The notes under the pieces are model-generated. The model saw only the letters and a list, made by a program, of their open reading frames with translations, had not been told where the DNA came from and ran no database searches. A stretch of 64,000 nucleotides of DNA from Ciona intestinalis. Its lineage: Eukaryota; Chordata; Ascidiacea; Phlebobranchia; Cionidae. Numbering within the stretch: the stretch's first letter is position 1; every line of letters begins with the position of its first letter. The position numbers and the translations under genes are program-made. Positions 35,394 through 48,800 of the stretch are shown piece after piece. The stretch covers positions 1,737,907-1,801,906 of the forward strand of contig NC_020177.2 of the NCBI RefSeq assembly GCF_000224145.3, in the 5' to 3' direction.

Positions 35394-36027
35394 TTTCATT
35401 ATAAACTTAGCATGACCAAAGCATTGATATATACACATCACGAGACCTCTTGTGAAAAGAAAACTTATTTATAGGGCTAAAGTCATGTAGATAAAACGAG
35501 GATTCGAAAATCTCATACCTCCCAATTAGATTAGTTGCATATTCTGTTGGATTATGAGTGCCTTCAAGAATATTTAAAAAATTGTAAAACATTTATTATG
35601 CTTAATTTTTGATTAAACATGTATAGTGACATAATATGCTGACTCAGCATAATCTGGTAACGTAGCTAGGTTCAATCGGAAAATTAAAACATAATATTTT
35701 AATATATTCACAAAGACAAAGCATTATAATAAATCCAAAATAAAATTTGATTTTTATTTGGTAGTTTAGAAACTAAAAACGGTCAAAATTCAGTTGTCTT
35801 ATTTCTTACGGTAAACTCATGCATTGTCGAAACATGCAGTCTTTTTTTACTGTAGCGGCTTTTTACGAGATTCTTTTTTAAAGCTGTATGGTTTTAATAC
35901 AAAAAAAAAACAAAGTTACATACGTGCTGGTCACATGTAAGCAAGCACGAGGTGTATGGAATAGAATATTCATAATAAGTAACCTTTGAAATTAGTTGTA
36001 TATTTAGAAGTAGGAACTTCAACTTAC

Positions 36028-36242
36028 TTTCCAAAGCATTCGCTGCCCGAAATCCGAACCCGCATATTTTCCCCACAATTTAATTCCGTACGAATGGCAA
36101 TAGTAGAACCAGTGTCTAGAACCTTTTGGTAAAGATATATCTCCAAAGAGCTAAATCTTGCTGTTGTTATTGAATCCTCGAGCGGCTGAAAGCCGAGAGT
36201 TGCCACAGATTTAAGAATAACTAGCGCAAATATAGTAAACAT
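36028..36242 (-). CDS. Copy C of the GPR180-like first exon, open
   Basis: 215 nt, ATG at 36242, the same frame and GTAAGT donor as the exon at 28983-29197. It encodes the same signal peptide and lumenal start with a handful of replacements (for example FSSSEI to FSSLEI, TRLNCG to TELNCG, VRILGS to VRISGS). The TTTTTTAG acceptor upstream is kept. It has no second exon of its own nearby. Its donor phase fits the exon at 26806, so it could serve as a far-upstream alternative first exon. Equally it may be a leftover of a duplicated gene. Confidence 0.6.
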
Positions 36243-36294
36243 TTTGTACTTCACCTAAAAAACAAAATAAATCAAAGTACTCTGCCATATATGA

Positions 36295-36430
36295 TAGTGG
36301 TTAGCGTGACTGCCTCCAGAATTCGCATGTTCAAGGTTCGTCGCTGCTATACCATTTTATGGGCAAGATACTCGGTATTTGAGTTATTGTTTGAACCCAG
36401 TGAACGACAATAGCTGTTCACCCGTATTGT
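36295..36430 (+). mobile_element. tRNA-derived SINE, head part
   Basis: A box GATAGTGGTTAGCGTGACTG, B box ATGTTCAAGGTTCGTC, then body TGGGCAAGATACTCGG and TGAACCCAGTG. A shorter version is in unit B at 32480-32560. Confidence 0.7.
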
Positions 36431-36559
36431 GGATTACATTGTAATGGAATCATTACAGGTGTGTATTTGAAAAACCTAACTTACATTTCTCGGATACTTG
36501 TTAAAATAAGATGGTATTCGTCCTGTACAGGAAAAGATGGAGGCAATCACACATTTCCA

Positions 36560-36739
36560 TCAAGTCCATCATCTAAGAAACAACTGCAACGATTTTCAGG
36601 CATGGTCAACTTCTACCACTGGTTCATCACAAACTGTGCACACTCGGTAGCTTCACTAAAAAATATGCTGAAAACAACGCCAGTCAAAAAAAACTCTTCT
36701 GATAAAACCGGTTATAAGCTGGGATGGAAACACAATTAG
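36560..36739 (+). mobile_element. Ty3/gypsy-type pol fragment (fossil)
   Basis: A short stretch reads KKQLQRFSGMVNFYHWFI, the linker between reverse transcriptase and RNase H of metavirus polyproteins. It is an old, isolated fragment with no LTRs recognised. Confidence 0.7.
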
Positions 36740-36839
36740 CGCCATAAACAATCGGAAGAGTAATCGTTAATTACTGGCTAATTGGGCGATCATATGCAGT
36801 AGGGTTTAGAAAAGAAAATGCTTGGTTCAAAATAGAGTA

Positions 36840-37075
36840 TAAGACTACAATTATATACACCTCTCGTGTCGACTATCAAGTTATCTCCTTTTGTAAATCT
36901 GTGGGTTAAGATTTTTACAATGAATCTGTGTATGGTTGTAATTTACAAAATCTATGTTAGACCACTCTGTTAAAGCAATTTGGCGTTCAATATTTTATTT
37001 TAAGACACATAAGCTCACAATGGTAGCAACGTCTATATAGCCTCAACTTTGTGGGCTAAAATTTCATACGCAACT
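36840..37075 (-). mobile_element. Degenerate SINE
   Basis: TTAAAGCAATTTGGCGTTCA, TTTTAAGACACATAAGCTCA and CAATGGTAGCAACG follow SINE order with many changes. Confidence 0.5.
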
Positions 37076-37079
37076 GTTC

Positions 37080-40000
37080 ATCTAAATACATAAATAACTG
37101 TAGGTACATATATACGTAACTGTTAAATTGCTATACATATACTTTTTATATAAAGAAAAAACATCAAAAAAAGACATTAACACTTTAAATACCAAGAAAA
37201 CCACACAAAATATGCCATCGCCTTGCCAAGTAAAATGTGTCTGTTAGATGTGTTTATTTAATACAAATAAAATTTGTGCAATTAAATATATGACTTTAGG
37301 GTGAAGAATAGAACAACACGTGAAATGACTTTTTTGCTAACCTAACTTATACTGTAGCGGTTGACTGTGCTCTGGCACAGATTTAATGATATGAAGATAG
37401 CTAAATCTATCGTATAAAGATTAATATAAATGTATAGCGAAAACTATACGGGAATTGAAGGCAGTTTTGCTGCTTACGTAACATCTACTTTCCCGTCATT
37501 GTAATCGTGATAATAAAACAATTACCCAGTTGTGTGTATGCCAGGCGAGGCAATTGCCACATGCCAATGACGCGTTTTATTGTTTTGTGACACGTGTTTT
37601 TCGTTATATAAACTACTAGGCAGGATACGGGCCTTAATTTTAATACCCTGCTGTCTCACTTTGTCTCTAAGCTAGATGCCGATCGTTCTCCGTATACAAT
37701 AAACTGGGATATGCCGTACAATGTCATACATCGATGTGCAATGCGTTGTGGATTCGGATAGCGTGTGCGTTGGGGCAGGATGGAACAGCGTCGTCGCGAG
37801 GCTGCGGAACGTGAACTCGCGAACTACAACTTCAATATAAGCCGCCCCCTCAATACTTATGGAAAAAAGTTTTGCATTGAATTAAAAATGAACATACTCT
37901 CGCATATATTAATTCTTCCAGTAGTTTTGAGACTGTAGAAATAGAGGACGCGACGATTAGGTTTGTAAAAATATTAAATTGACATTATATCATAATTATG
38001 AGATATAAACAAATACAAATATAATCAATTCTACATTCATTCGTCTAAGTTCTTTCCCCTTTCCATTAAGCCTATAATTAAACATTGCAAATGATGGTTC
38101 CCGGATTAACTTATAATGTCAAGGAGTTCGTTTGTCTGCAAACGAATCCATATAGTAGCGCGGTAACATTGCGACCGCTCTCTACATATCTCCTCATACG
38201 GTATCAAACTATATCTACCCATTCAAAATCGTTACTGCCAGGCAGAATAATACAAACGAAGCAACAATATAAGCGGGAGGGGAATATGGGACACTTTTAA
38301 GTTTAATGTTCTCGTCCCATTTGGTACTAAACAAAGGGCTTTCAAAGAATTATGGAAGTGTAAATTCATGACTCCCGTGAACCGTTGGTAATTGTTTAAA
38401 ACACGATACGGACAGCTAAATAGTATATGTGATAAAGATGTCCTATCTTACCCCAAAGTGCTCTGTAATACACCAGCGTTTTAACGAACCATTTTAAATT
38501 CTGAATAAAACAGAGAATTTATTTCGACCAACCAAACTACGCTGGGAAGCTAGGTTGACGGGATACCCGTGTATGCATCGGGAACGTATTATTCACTGGA
38601 ATCAAGTTTTACGTGCCAACAAATAAGCAACCATCTTCGCCGCGCACTTTGTTGGACCGTGAAAATATTGTCAAATAATAATGCTGTGGCATTTGTCAAA
38701 TGGGTACGCGTAAAAAAGATTCAATTTTTTCCACTTTACTCAACCCTGTTTAATAGTTGTCGCATTTCTTTATTGATTAATAGGTTGCAATTGTAAACAT
38801 TTCAGAAAAAAAAGTACAATTTAGCCTTGCAAAATAATATTGTCAATTTTAACATAATATTTTTGCTTCGTAGAAATTTTCGACTACCTACTGCCTCTAG
38901 AAATGCGTAATTACACGTTTGAGTCATGTAATGGAAAAAAGGAAAACAAAACTCTTAAGCGGGTAATCCCCAAAAAGGTCTTACGGCTTTGACGTCATTG
39001 GGCTTCCATTATTAATTCTATGGATGGAGCACGTTGAATGAATCCGCTAAAGATCAGATGCAGATTTTCGTTGGCATGTAGGATAACAACTTCGGTTCGC
39101 AGTTCCGTTTCAATCAGCATATATAGTAATCCCACGAGTCAGTATATGTTGTTTCATGGAAATTATGGGCAATCCTTTTAGTCGCGTAAGCGAGAATAGG
39201 ATACAATAGGAATTGAGGAATAGTTTTAAGAAAACAACATCGAAAAGTCGGGGATTAACATAAATATTGAATGCAAAGACAAGAGCACTTAGAGTTTAGA
39301 CCACGCATTTTCTTTTAGATGTAACCTGTCCGTTCTCGGACAAACTGAAACTTCGCTAAAGAACGTTTTGTCATCTCGTGTAAGTGCTGAGCAAGTTAGT
39401 TTTTACTGGATAACGCGCCAACCAGGCGTATAAAGAACTATATGCTTACCTGTAGGCCTTATAAATGTATTAGATATATGCTTTCGGGGTGAATGTATCG
39501 TATTTGATATTACAATACATAAAACACGGAATAAAAGTATAATATACTATACCATGTTCCTTAACAGGTATAGAACAGACTAGTAATTTCGGCGCTTAAT
39601 AATTTGTGGAATCGCTCCAATGGGAAATCGAAATCGGAAATTAAAATTTAATTTGCGTCTAACGAATAGTCAAGCTAACCAATAAATATGATTAGCTAAA
39701 TCCCACTATGTGTGCTTAGTAGTAAGGTTGTAAACCGCAGGTTTATATACAAATGATGAGACGTCAGGTAAACAGAAAGTGTTACAGCATAATACTGGAG
39801 CTGCCAGTGTAACCTTTTGATATCACTTCGCCTTTCCTAAGTTTTTCTTGCTTGTAAATAATGTATGCGACACCATTACTCCAGACGGGCGTCAATGCGA
39901 ATAGGTATTAGGTGTTATTGGAGAGGAGATTAACGCCAATAGCGGTTTTCCGAAATTGCGACAAGGCATATAATAAAATGAAGACTGGGAAACATTTGAG

Positions 40001-40080
40001 TAAAAAAACTAGGCGCTTGTAGTTCATAAAACAGGGCGTTGCAGTCGTTAAAGGCGACTGTTTCATTGATTTTGTCTTAT
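37080..40080. other. Spacer upstream of the LRR-Ig gene
   Basis: No coding exon recognised. It holds one MITE-1 (about 38275-38460). A region near 37560-37720 carries a TATAAA and an AATAAA on the plus strand that could be a promoter or an old LTR. The 3' end probably includes noncoding 5' exons of the LRR-Ig gene, since its first coding exon is preceded by TTTTGTCTTATAG. Confidence 0.5.
38275..38460 (+). mobile_element. MITE-1 copy
   Basis: GCGGGAGGGGAATATGGGAC to GTCCTATCTTACCCCAAAG, with the interior TTCTCGTCCCATTTGG and TTGTTTAAAACACGAT. Confidence 0.8.
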
Positions 40081-40102
40081 AGGTCAAGGAGTACTACAGA
40101 GA

Positions 40103-43100
40103 ATGCTGAACTGGATCGGGTTTGTGGTTGTGACGAGCATAGCTCCTGTTGTAACAGCTTGCTTTATTGGAACAAGTGACCAGTGTTCATGTGACATTAA
40201 CCGTTTAGAAATCCGCTGCTCCGGACTGGAAAATACGCTTGACGAGGTCATGCTAAGCTTGGCGGCCGAGACACGATATATTGTTCTGAGAAAAAACTGG
40301 GTGTTGGACGAAACCACCCTCCGCGCCGAACATATCGTAGGCCTCAGGAAACTGGTCGGATTTGACATTTCGCACAACCGAATTGATAAAATCGAACCCG
40401 ACACGTTCAGGTAATAAATCATTTATTTGACGCTCATTGCTCAAGCTCAGTGTCGGGAAAATTCTCGATGTATCGTATATATTGTAAGCTAAGGAATATA
40501 TTTTTAAGGGATTTGTATCGAATAAGAAACTCTATAGTCTATATCAATGTCGCCGTAAAGGATATGAATTTTAACTCTTTGGTTCTGACAGTTAAATACA
40601 CAAAAACAAAAATTGTTTTGGTACATCTATTGGCGCAAACGATTATATACACACGAAGCTGCGTTCGGTGATCATTAATTATTGAATGCTTAATTAGGGT
40701 AGCCGGAACACGGGCAACACACAATGGTACTTAAAAGAAGGTATTGACAGTTGGCGCAGAGTTTATGCAAAAAATCAAAGCCTTATCAGCCTTTCGAAAT
40801 CCAGCCTCTCCTATATAATTTATAGCGAGTGCTTTGCAAGGTCACGACTACATGTGATCGCTATTAAATGCAAAACAGAAAAACCAAGACCAGAATATAC
40901 TTATAAAATGTTTATGTATTAGTACTTTCTAAAATTTTGCAAAATGAAGAACTTTATGTAATCTGCTTAATGTTTACCTCAAAACATAAACATGCTGCAA
41001 AGCTGTCACTTATTTGACATAAAAATAGTTTTACGTACTGACCTTAAGATGTTCCATTCGGGTCTATAAGACGACGAAAGTATTATTTGGAAATATATGA
41101 ATGTATAACTTGCTATATTCTCGCGTGGTCGTTAAACAGGAGTGTTCTGTTTCATACACCTTGTCCCAGCTTACATGTTACCAAGTATGTTACTTTGTGT
41201 GTGATTATTTTTTGTTTCATTTTTTGTTGTGCTGGCTGATAATTAAAACGAGCAATTGCGTTAAGTGCCTTGCCCAAAGACATATACGCACACATTGGTA
41301 TAGCTGCAAAGAGCTTTGAACCCATTACCTCTGGAAAAGGCAGGCGCGCCAAAACTGTGTTACGCCACGGATTTAAATTTCTAGAAGGCATTTCTACGGT
41401 GTTTTATATATGATATCTGATATAATGAGTGAGGACGCAATAATATAAAGACCTTATATAAAGAATAAAAATTGTTTTAAATATTTTATTTAAGAAAAAC
41501 CTTAACGTTACATGTTACTTACATAAGTTAGTGCTGTACCTGGTAATGAAACCAAAGCAAGTATAAATAAGTGGTCATACGTTATAATTAAACTGTGTCT
41601 TTTCTCTGTTTTGCAGTAATCTAAGAATGTTAGAAGATGTCGATATAAGCAGAAACAAAATTCGTGTTTTGGAAAATAATGTCTTTTCTGGATCCCTCCC
41701 AAGTTTAAGAAATATAAATCTTTCTGGCAACAAAATAATTATAATTTTGGACGGAACATTCAACGCTGCATCTAATCTTGAGAGCTTGGATCTTACCGAG
41801 AACCCAGTTGTTTTCCTTGGTGCAAGGTAATAGTTTGTGTTTGGGGCAGTTAAATATCGATGTGGTGAATATATAGGACACACGTGTTATACAATATAGG
41901 GTCATGGTATACTGAAATGACTTCAGTATACTATGATAGGGTGGTGGAATATCCGCATTGGACGTAAAAAGCTTTATATACAAAATGAACAATCTTGCCG
42001 ACGCGCTAGCCTGACGCACTATCACTATACTAATTATAAGTCCCACGTACGCCACATGGGGGTAGGTAACAGGCGATATTGATAATTAACTCTACTTTAT
42101 ATATAGATCATTTGAAGGTCTTGTAAATCTTCAATATCTCACAATGTCCGGGTTTCAAGTGACAGAGTTTCCCAGCAAACCATTGAGCAGTTTAGTTAAT
42201 CTGCGTCGACTAGAACTTCGCAATTTTCCAGCAATTACTGGAATACCCGATGCTGCGTTTAGGTAAGATTATATACTGACTTAGCATGGGCTACTAGAAG
42301 ATATAATAGCTGATCAAAATACACTTCGACCGCTGAAGTTAAACGTCTTTTACTGTATCAACATATCGGGGCCTGTCGGAAACGCTCAATTAAAGTTATA
42401 TATGTATCTTGATTAAATAAATTAAAGCCGTTAATGTGTTAGCCAGTTATGAGTGACTATAGTCGACCATTATATTAACAAAATCTCAGATCAGTTGAAA
42501 ATGAAATCTTTTATTTTGAGTAAGGAATTATAATAAATGTATACCATTTTTTTCGCATTAGTTAGTTGCATAAGCAAACTCTTTATTAGCAAAATATATT
42601 ACTGTAACCAGCATCAAATCTATAAGACGGCATCTAACCCAACTAGTGCAATTTAAATGGAATTTTTAATTTTCTCAGCGAAAACTCACGTCTGACGTCA
42701 CTTACCATTTCGGATGTTCCAAACATTTCCGAACTCGGCTGGGGGTCGAATTGTCTACGGAATTTATCAAAACTACGTCACCTTACGCTTCGAACTTGTA
42801 ACCTACCGGTGATTTCAGCAGTTTCATTTGAAAATCTAAAACAACTTAAACAACTCGACATTTCCAACAATCCAATAGGGGTGAGTGTTTTTTCTGAGCA
42901 GCACCATATTTATTTTGTCAACCTGTACTTAAAAGAATAGCGAATGTTTTTGCGTGCAAATTATAAAGTATTTTGTCAAACCTGTATATACGTAAAAGAT
43001 TGGCAAATGATTTTTTTGTGCAGATTATAAAATCCAATGACTTATCAGCACTCTTAAACTTGGAGGAACTCTTCTTGGTAAGCACTGCCCTAAACGAAGT

Positions 43101-45073
43101 ACAGGCTGGAGCTTTTACTCGAATGGTAAAACTCAAGCATCTCAATGTGGCAAATAACAGGTAAAACCGCGGTGTATATTCATGCGTCATAAGACCATAT
43201 AAAAGTGAACCTAACAGCCGGAAGTAACGTAATAAAAAAGATTATAAAGTTTCCACTTCCATTCCAACCCACAGCACCCTGAAGACTAAATAAAAACCAC
43301 ACATTAAATATTTGGTGAATAGGTTGGGGTAAGATGGGTCATATTTTCGTTCTGTTTTTTTAAACCATTTTGTGGTAAAAAAATATATCTACCGAAGAAA
43401 ATATTTGTAACTTCACGACTTTAAAAGAACGTTATTATTATTACTTGTTTGAAACACGACTAGGAAATATAGGATTTAAGTGCTAACAGCATCCCTTTTT
43501 ACCCCCACAGTACTGCATGGCATTACCTGTTGCGTGAAGTAACACCGGACTTATAAATTAAATTATTATTTAACCGCATGCAGGATGACAACCATCGACA
43601 GAGGCGCTTTTCCAGATGACATTTCATCTATGCGTAAACTTACAATTACAAACAATTTGTGGAGCTGTGATTGCGGGATACTATGGATCGTGACGTCATC
43701 TATCACGATCGAAAATAACGGAGTGACATGTACTTCCCCGCCGATTTATCAAGTAACGCTAATTCAATAACTGTCCTTCTATTTGGAGTAAAAATATAAA
43801 ATATAGGTTTTACAGAGCATCGATTTAAGTTTTACCATTCAAATTAAATAGTGGGCATATAATACATCGTAACCGGCTATATAGGCTATGTCAGCCGGGA
43901 GTGAAAGTCATCGGGACGAAATAGCTCGGTAGAATAAAGGCTAGAACCATAAAACAGAGATATACCGTTGGGTAAAAGTTATCTTTTTTTGCGTTTGCTG
44001 TTCTGGACTAAACACATTCCATATTGGTCTGTAGGGATCAAACTTAACAGAGGTGGTGGCGCGTCTAACACGCTACGAACGTTGTTACATCTGCACTATA
44101 AAAGATTTCCCTTCGCCCAATTACACCCAGGTGGACGTTGGTGGCACAGTCGATCTGCCATGTTACGCTACGGGGACTCCCCTTCCAACAGTTACGTGGT
44201 ATGCACCTTCAGGTACAAAGTAAAGCGACGTCTCTCATGTCCTATACCCGGTCATACTGCATGCTAATTATATATATTACAATTGTACTTGTGTAATACC
44301 TATTATATTCTACATTTTCAGGGCTCGTAATTTCTTCTGCGTTCACGTCCACCCCTCGAATATTACGTCACAATCTCATTGGAAAACACCTCTTCATCCG
44401 TGACGTAACTATAGCTGATGCTGGTGTTTACAAGTGTGTAGCAGCTAACGGAGTTGGTGTCGATCAAAAGACTTTAAAGCTTCAAGTTCGAGTTATTGAT
44501 GGAAGAATTATTGAAAAGCCGACACAGTTTACAATGAGTGGCAACATAACAGCGTTACGAAACGAAATCGTCACCAAACAATCGAATGTTTCAGCCTGCC
44601 CGTCTCAGTCACCAGTAATCATGACTGTATTGATTGGCGCGTTAAGCGCAATGTCAGCAATTGGTTTACTTCTTAGCTTCTTGCTGGGTGTGTGGGGTTA
44701 CAGCAACGAAAAAAAATTTAAGCAGCTGAAGAAAAAGTTAAGAGAGGCGAACACAAGCCAAAAACGTAAATACAACTCCGAGCAGACGAGACCGCAGTCA
44801 CCTTTAGCAGCTTCAAACGGTACTGGAGCTATTGGTCCTGTCCTGAATCAAAATTCAGGTTATGGATGTCCGAGAAATTTACCGACAATGAGCAACTACC
44901 GAACAGCACCATCAATATTGCCTGAGAAACCAAGGCATGCCACTATGATAGGTGACCGCAAAGTGGATTTCCGGAATTCTATTAGCTCTGGATACGGATC
45001 TTTTGGTAATGGCACGACGCCAACTAAACCTGCAGCAAGCAACACCGGTTCTGTCGTCAGGGGAATGTCTTAG
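40103..45073 (+). CDS. LRR-Ig single-pass membrane protein, complete, 703 aa
   Basis: Eight exons (40103-40410, 41617-41826, 42107-42262, 42679-42880, 43024-43160, 43584-43752, 44035-44212, 44322-45073) join in phase. Residues 1-19 are a signal peptide. A Cys-rich LRRNT (ACFIGTSDQCSCDI) follows, then about ten leucine-rich repeats (VGFDISHNRI, LEDVDISRNKI, LESLDLTENP, LKQLDISNNPI). Next come an LRRCT (NNLWSCDCGILW), one C2-type Ig domain at about 400-515 (CYATGTPLPTVTWY, DAGVYKCVAANG) and a helix at about 552-580. The basic Ser/Pro-rich tail is about 120 residues. The layout resembles neuronal adhesion or growth-factor-modulating LRR-Ig proteins (LINGO, AMIGO, LRFN, ISLR2, Kekkon); no single orthologue is claimed. 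AATAAA follows at about 45088. A 5' noncoding exon is implied by the acceptor 22 bases before the ATG. Confidence 0.88.
41100..41370 (-). mobile_element. SINE in LRR-Ig intron 1
   Basis: CTATATTCTCGCGTGGTCGT, GAGTGTTCTGTTTCATACAC, TAAGTGCCTTGCCCAAAGAC, and a degenerate head GGCAGGCGCGCC. Confidence 0.8.
43320..43510 (+). mobile_element. MITE-1 in LRR-Ig intron 5
   Basis: AGGTTGGGGTAAGATGGGTC to CATCCCTTTTTACCCCCACA, with a diverged interior. Confidence 0.75.
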
Positions 45074-45414
45074 GGCATCCATTTCAATAAAACGTACCAG
45101 CGGGTTGAAATTGGTGGCCTGACCAAAACGCGAAAATAGGGGATTAGAAGATAATCATCTCAATCCTTATCACGTTTCAAATGAAAGTGCTAGAATATAA
45201 TGAGAGTATACGAACAATGGAAAAAAGCTGGACCTACCTTGTTTTCATTACGGTCTAGCTAGACTCTAGACAAAAATCACGAATCGGCTGCTTGAAGATA
45301 AGTTTATCGACCCGTTAAAAATCTATAACATCGTTGTTTTTCTATGCATATTTATTCGCACATGGCGCGCTGGGTACTGAATTAACGAAAAAAACACAAA
45401 CTTATGCCGTGATT

Positions 45415-45605
45415 AACACCTATCCGTGCCAAAGTGGTAAGCGCGCCTGAATGTAACCAGAGGTAATGGGTTGTCCAAACTAACCGACACACATAGAAAT
45501 AAAAAAATTACCCCCAAAGTAACATACTTGGTAACCCATAAGCTGGACATTCGTGTTATAACGACTGTCGTTTTCCGGCCACACGAGGATTAAGTTACAT
45601 TCAAA
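45415..45605 (+). mobile_element. SINE
   Basis: Head CAAAGTGGTAAGCGCGCCTG, then AACATACTTGGTAACCCATA, CGACTGTCGTTTTCCGGCCA and an ATTAAGTTACATTC tail. The body is shortened. Confidence 0.8.
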
Positions 45606-45890
45606 TCAATCCTATTTAAACAAGCACAAATTGGAGTTAGGGTTTTTTTATTTTCACCACAATACATGTTTTAATCTGTTCATTTTACTGCATGCAAATC
45701 TACCACCAGAAAAGTAACCGCAAACACGAAGTAGCTTTTCAACGATTTTCTTTTTATAAAACAACTGTTTGCTATTAAATGTTATGAGATGAATTAGTTT
45801 AGATTTCCAAAGAGAACAAGAACAACACGAATCTCATTAAAATTTACTAAGCTGAGAAATAAATTTACACGTTAGTGCGTTAAAAAACTT

Positions 45891-48800
45891 TCAAGGGCAA
45901 CAACGTTCAAGGAATCGTGGATAGAGACAAACATCTCGGATATGGTAACGATCTGTAAGCCAGGTCAGTAAACGCTCCAATCCAAGTCCATAACCTCCGT
46001 GCTCACAAGTTCCAAATTTGCGCTGAAAGAAAAGAGATTATGGCGAATTGTTTTAAACAATTAACAACGGATTGTGGAAATCCTGAGAATACAGTTTTAT
46101 ATTATTCGAATATTCTGTTATACTACCAAATGGGACGAGAAAATAGAATGACAATTTGTGCTTCCTTTCCCCACCCTACTTTAATTGTATGTTATCGCTA
46201 GCTGTTATGACAATAGCACATGCCTATAATAACATAGGCATCAAGCTTTGAACCTAGTATCCTCTGATTACTCTTACTACTGTGGCACGTGATATACTGC
46301 TGAATTGATCTTCACATACCTGATCTGTGTACCAATAATACTTGGATGGATCAACACCTTCACTTTTGTAACCTTCCAGAAGTTCCTCGTGGTTGTCCAT
46401 CCTCATAGACCCACCAACAATTTCACCAACGTTTGGCATGAGCAAGTCAACCTGTTTAATTACAACAAATTGAACAAAAGAAAAATAAGGTCATTACAGT
46501 ACTGATAATTCAAAATCTTAAAACGAAAGTCTTCAATACAGTGCATTCAAATACGCTAAGGGTTTGCGGGCTATTGGTTACATGTTAGGAACTTTTAATA
46601 TCTTTTGATTTTCCGTTTAAATATTGACCAGGTTGATATTAATAAAAAATGATTAAATATTGAAACATAATAAAAGATGATGTTGTCAGTGTCACACATA
46701 GATATTGCCAGTCTAAGTTTAATTAAAAACTTACAGACTCTGTAAGTTCTAGGTTGTCTTTGCATTTCTGCATGTAGAAGGACTTTATTTTATAAGGAAA
46801 CCGGCAGAGAAGAATTGGTTCATTGATTTGATCTGTCATTTTTCTTTCGGGCATTTCGGGAATGTCTTCACCGAACTCATAGTAACTCCCTAAAGCAAAA
46901 TTTAAGTGGAATTTAAATGAACGAAAGAATAAAGCTTATTTACCCTGGGGTATGGGAGCAACAACAGTCAGTATAAGGCAGGTGTTCTGTTTCGTACACC
47001 TCTTGCACAGTTTCAAGGTACGATGTATTTAACATTTTGGGCAAATATTTTTTATTTAATCTTTGTTTTATGTATGGCTGACAATTTGGACAACCCTGGG
47101 TTGGAGCAATTGCCATTAACTGTCATGCCCAAGAACACATACGCCCACAATGGTACCAGCAACCAGTCTTGAACCCATAACCTTTAGTTTAAAGGCATCT
47201 ACAGGTTTTTAAAGTTTGGAAACACTGAGCACATTTGATTTTTGTAGTCACATGAAAGCAGGACAGAAGTCAAAGATGGCAACCACAACCACAACATACC
47301 GTCTTCTTTTTTAATATCATGCTCCTTCAAATAAACAATTGCTTCAGCATAATCCATTCTACGGAATGGACGTTTAGGTGCAACGAACCCCTACAATAAT
47401 CAAGAACATGTTTTGTTAATTACTATGTGAAGCTTTTCTAAATTATAAATAAAGAGCAATAAAACAAAAAATATTTTTTAAACCAAAATTTTTAAATGAT
47501 CTCTTTAGCAAATGTTTAGCATTTAACACATCTTACAACAAAAAAATCCAAATCAGAATTCTTTAAACTTTAAAGCGGTATGCCTTATTTCCTGGGCCAC
47601 AATATAAAAGTCACCTACTACAGTGGTTCAGTAAGAGTTTTAACTACTTTTTAAAATTTAGTTTTAGAAATAGAGTCCACCTAGATTCACTAATATGCTT
47701 AATTTGGGTCAACACATAACATATTAAGAAACACTGTTGTAAAACAAAAAATCACAACAAATCTTAGAAACATGATTTTAGGACTAAATAACACAATACA
47801 AATTACGATCATACAAAAACTTACAGGATTAAGGTCTTTAATTAATTCTCCAGCCGGTGACTTTAACAATTTATCAACAACATCACAAATTAAATCTTCC
47901 AAACGGTCGAGTAAATCGTTAAACGTTATAAACGCACATTCAGCTTCAACATGGGTGTATCTGGGAAGAAATAAACTCATATTACTTTTTTTAACTTCGG
48001 TTACCTGGCTAGGAAGCTACTTGTAATGGTAAATTATTGCAAACGATATTATTTCAATGAAACTGAAAAATACTTTACAAAAAACTGGTTGAATCTTAAA
48101 ACTTGTACAGTTCCTAGCGTTTTAAATAAATGATAAAATGTGATATAGTTACATTCTTCTATTTTAAAATCTGAATAAGTTTTCAATCTTACAAAGAGAT
48201 GTTAGTTGTAATGAATAGCCGCGTAATTATCCTGTAATCTATACAAGGGTATATTTTACTAGGTGTAGCATGTATTTTGTGTCCTGCCTGCTACATAATT
48301 ACTGAACCAATAACAGGAAACCTACGCATTGTTGTTTAAATAACATAAGGCTACCCGTATGTTGTAAATAATAAGGTTTTTATGGGAAAACAAACAATTA
48401 GCTGAAACAAAACAAGAGAGCAGAGCTCTAAAGAATGGCTGGAAAAATAGTAAATTTAGATTGTGACAACATTAAGCAAAAATAGTTGTGTTTGTAAGTC
48501 TACAAACAAACACAAATAACGCATATATATACTTAATAAACAGAAATTAACAGCAGGCATATGCACACAAGTGTTTGGCGACAAATATTTATAGCTACAC
48601 TAGTTGCATAACGGAATTCTTATTTCCTTAAATTAAAACTTAACTATAAAAGTAACATAACAAATTAAAATCAACCCACTCTGCAAGATGACGTCTTGTC
48701 CTGCTTTGCTCAGCACGATAAGATTCAGCGAGACAGAAAACGTCTCCCAGAGACGGAAGACATGTCTCCAGGTACAACTGAGATGACTGAGTGAGATATG

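Noticed and set aside
37340-37760. Possible solo LTR (TATAAA, then AATAAA, GC-richer 3' part)
   Set aside because: I could not find matching ends or a target duplication, and no second copy is in the window.
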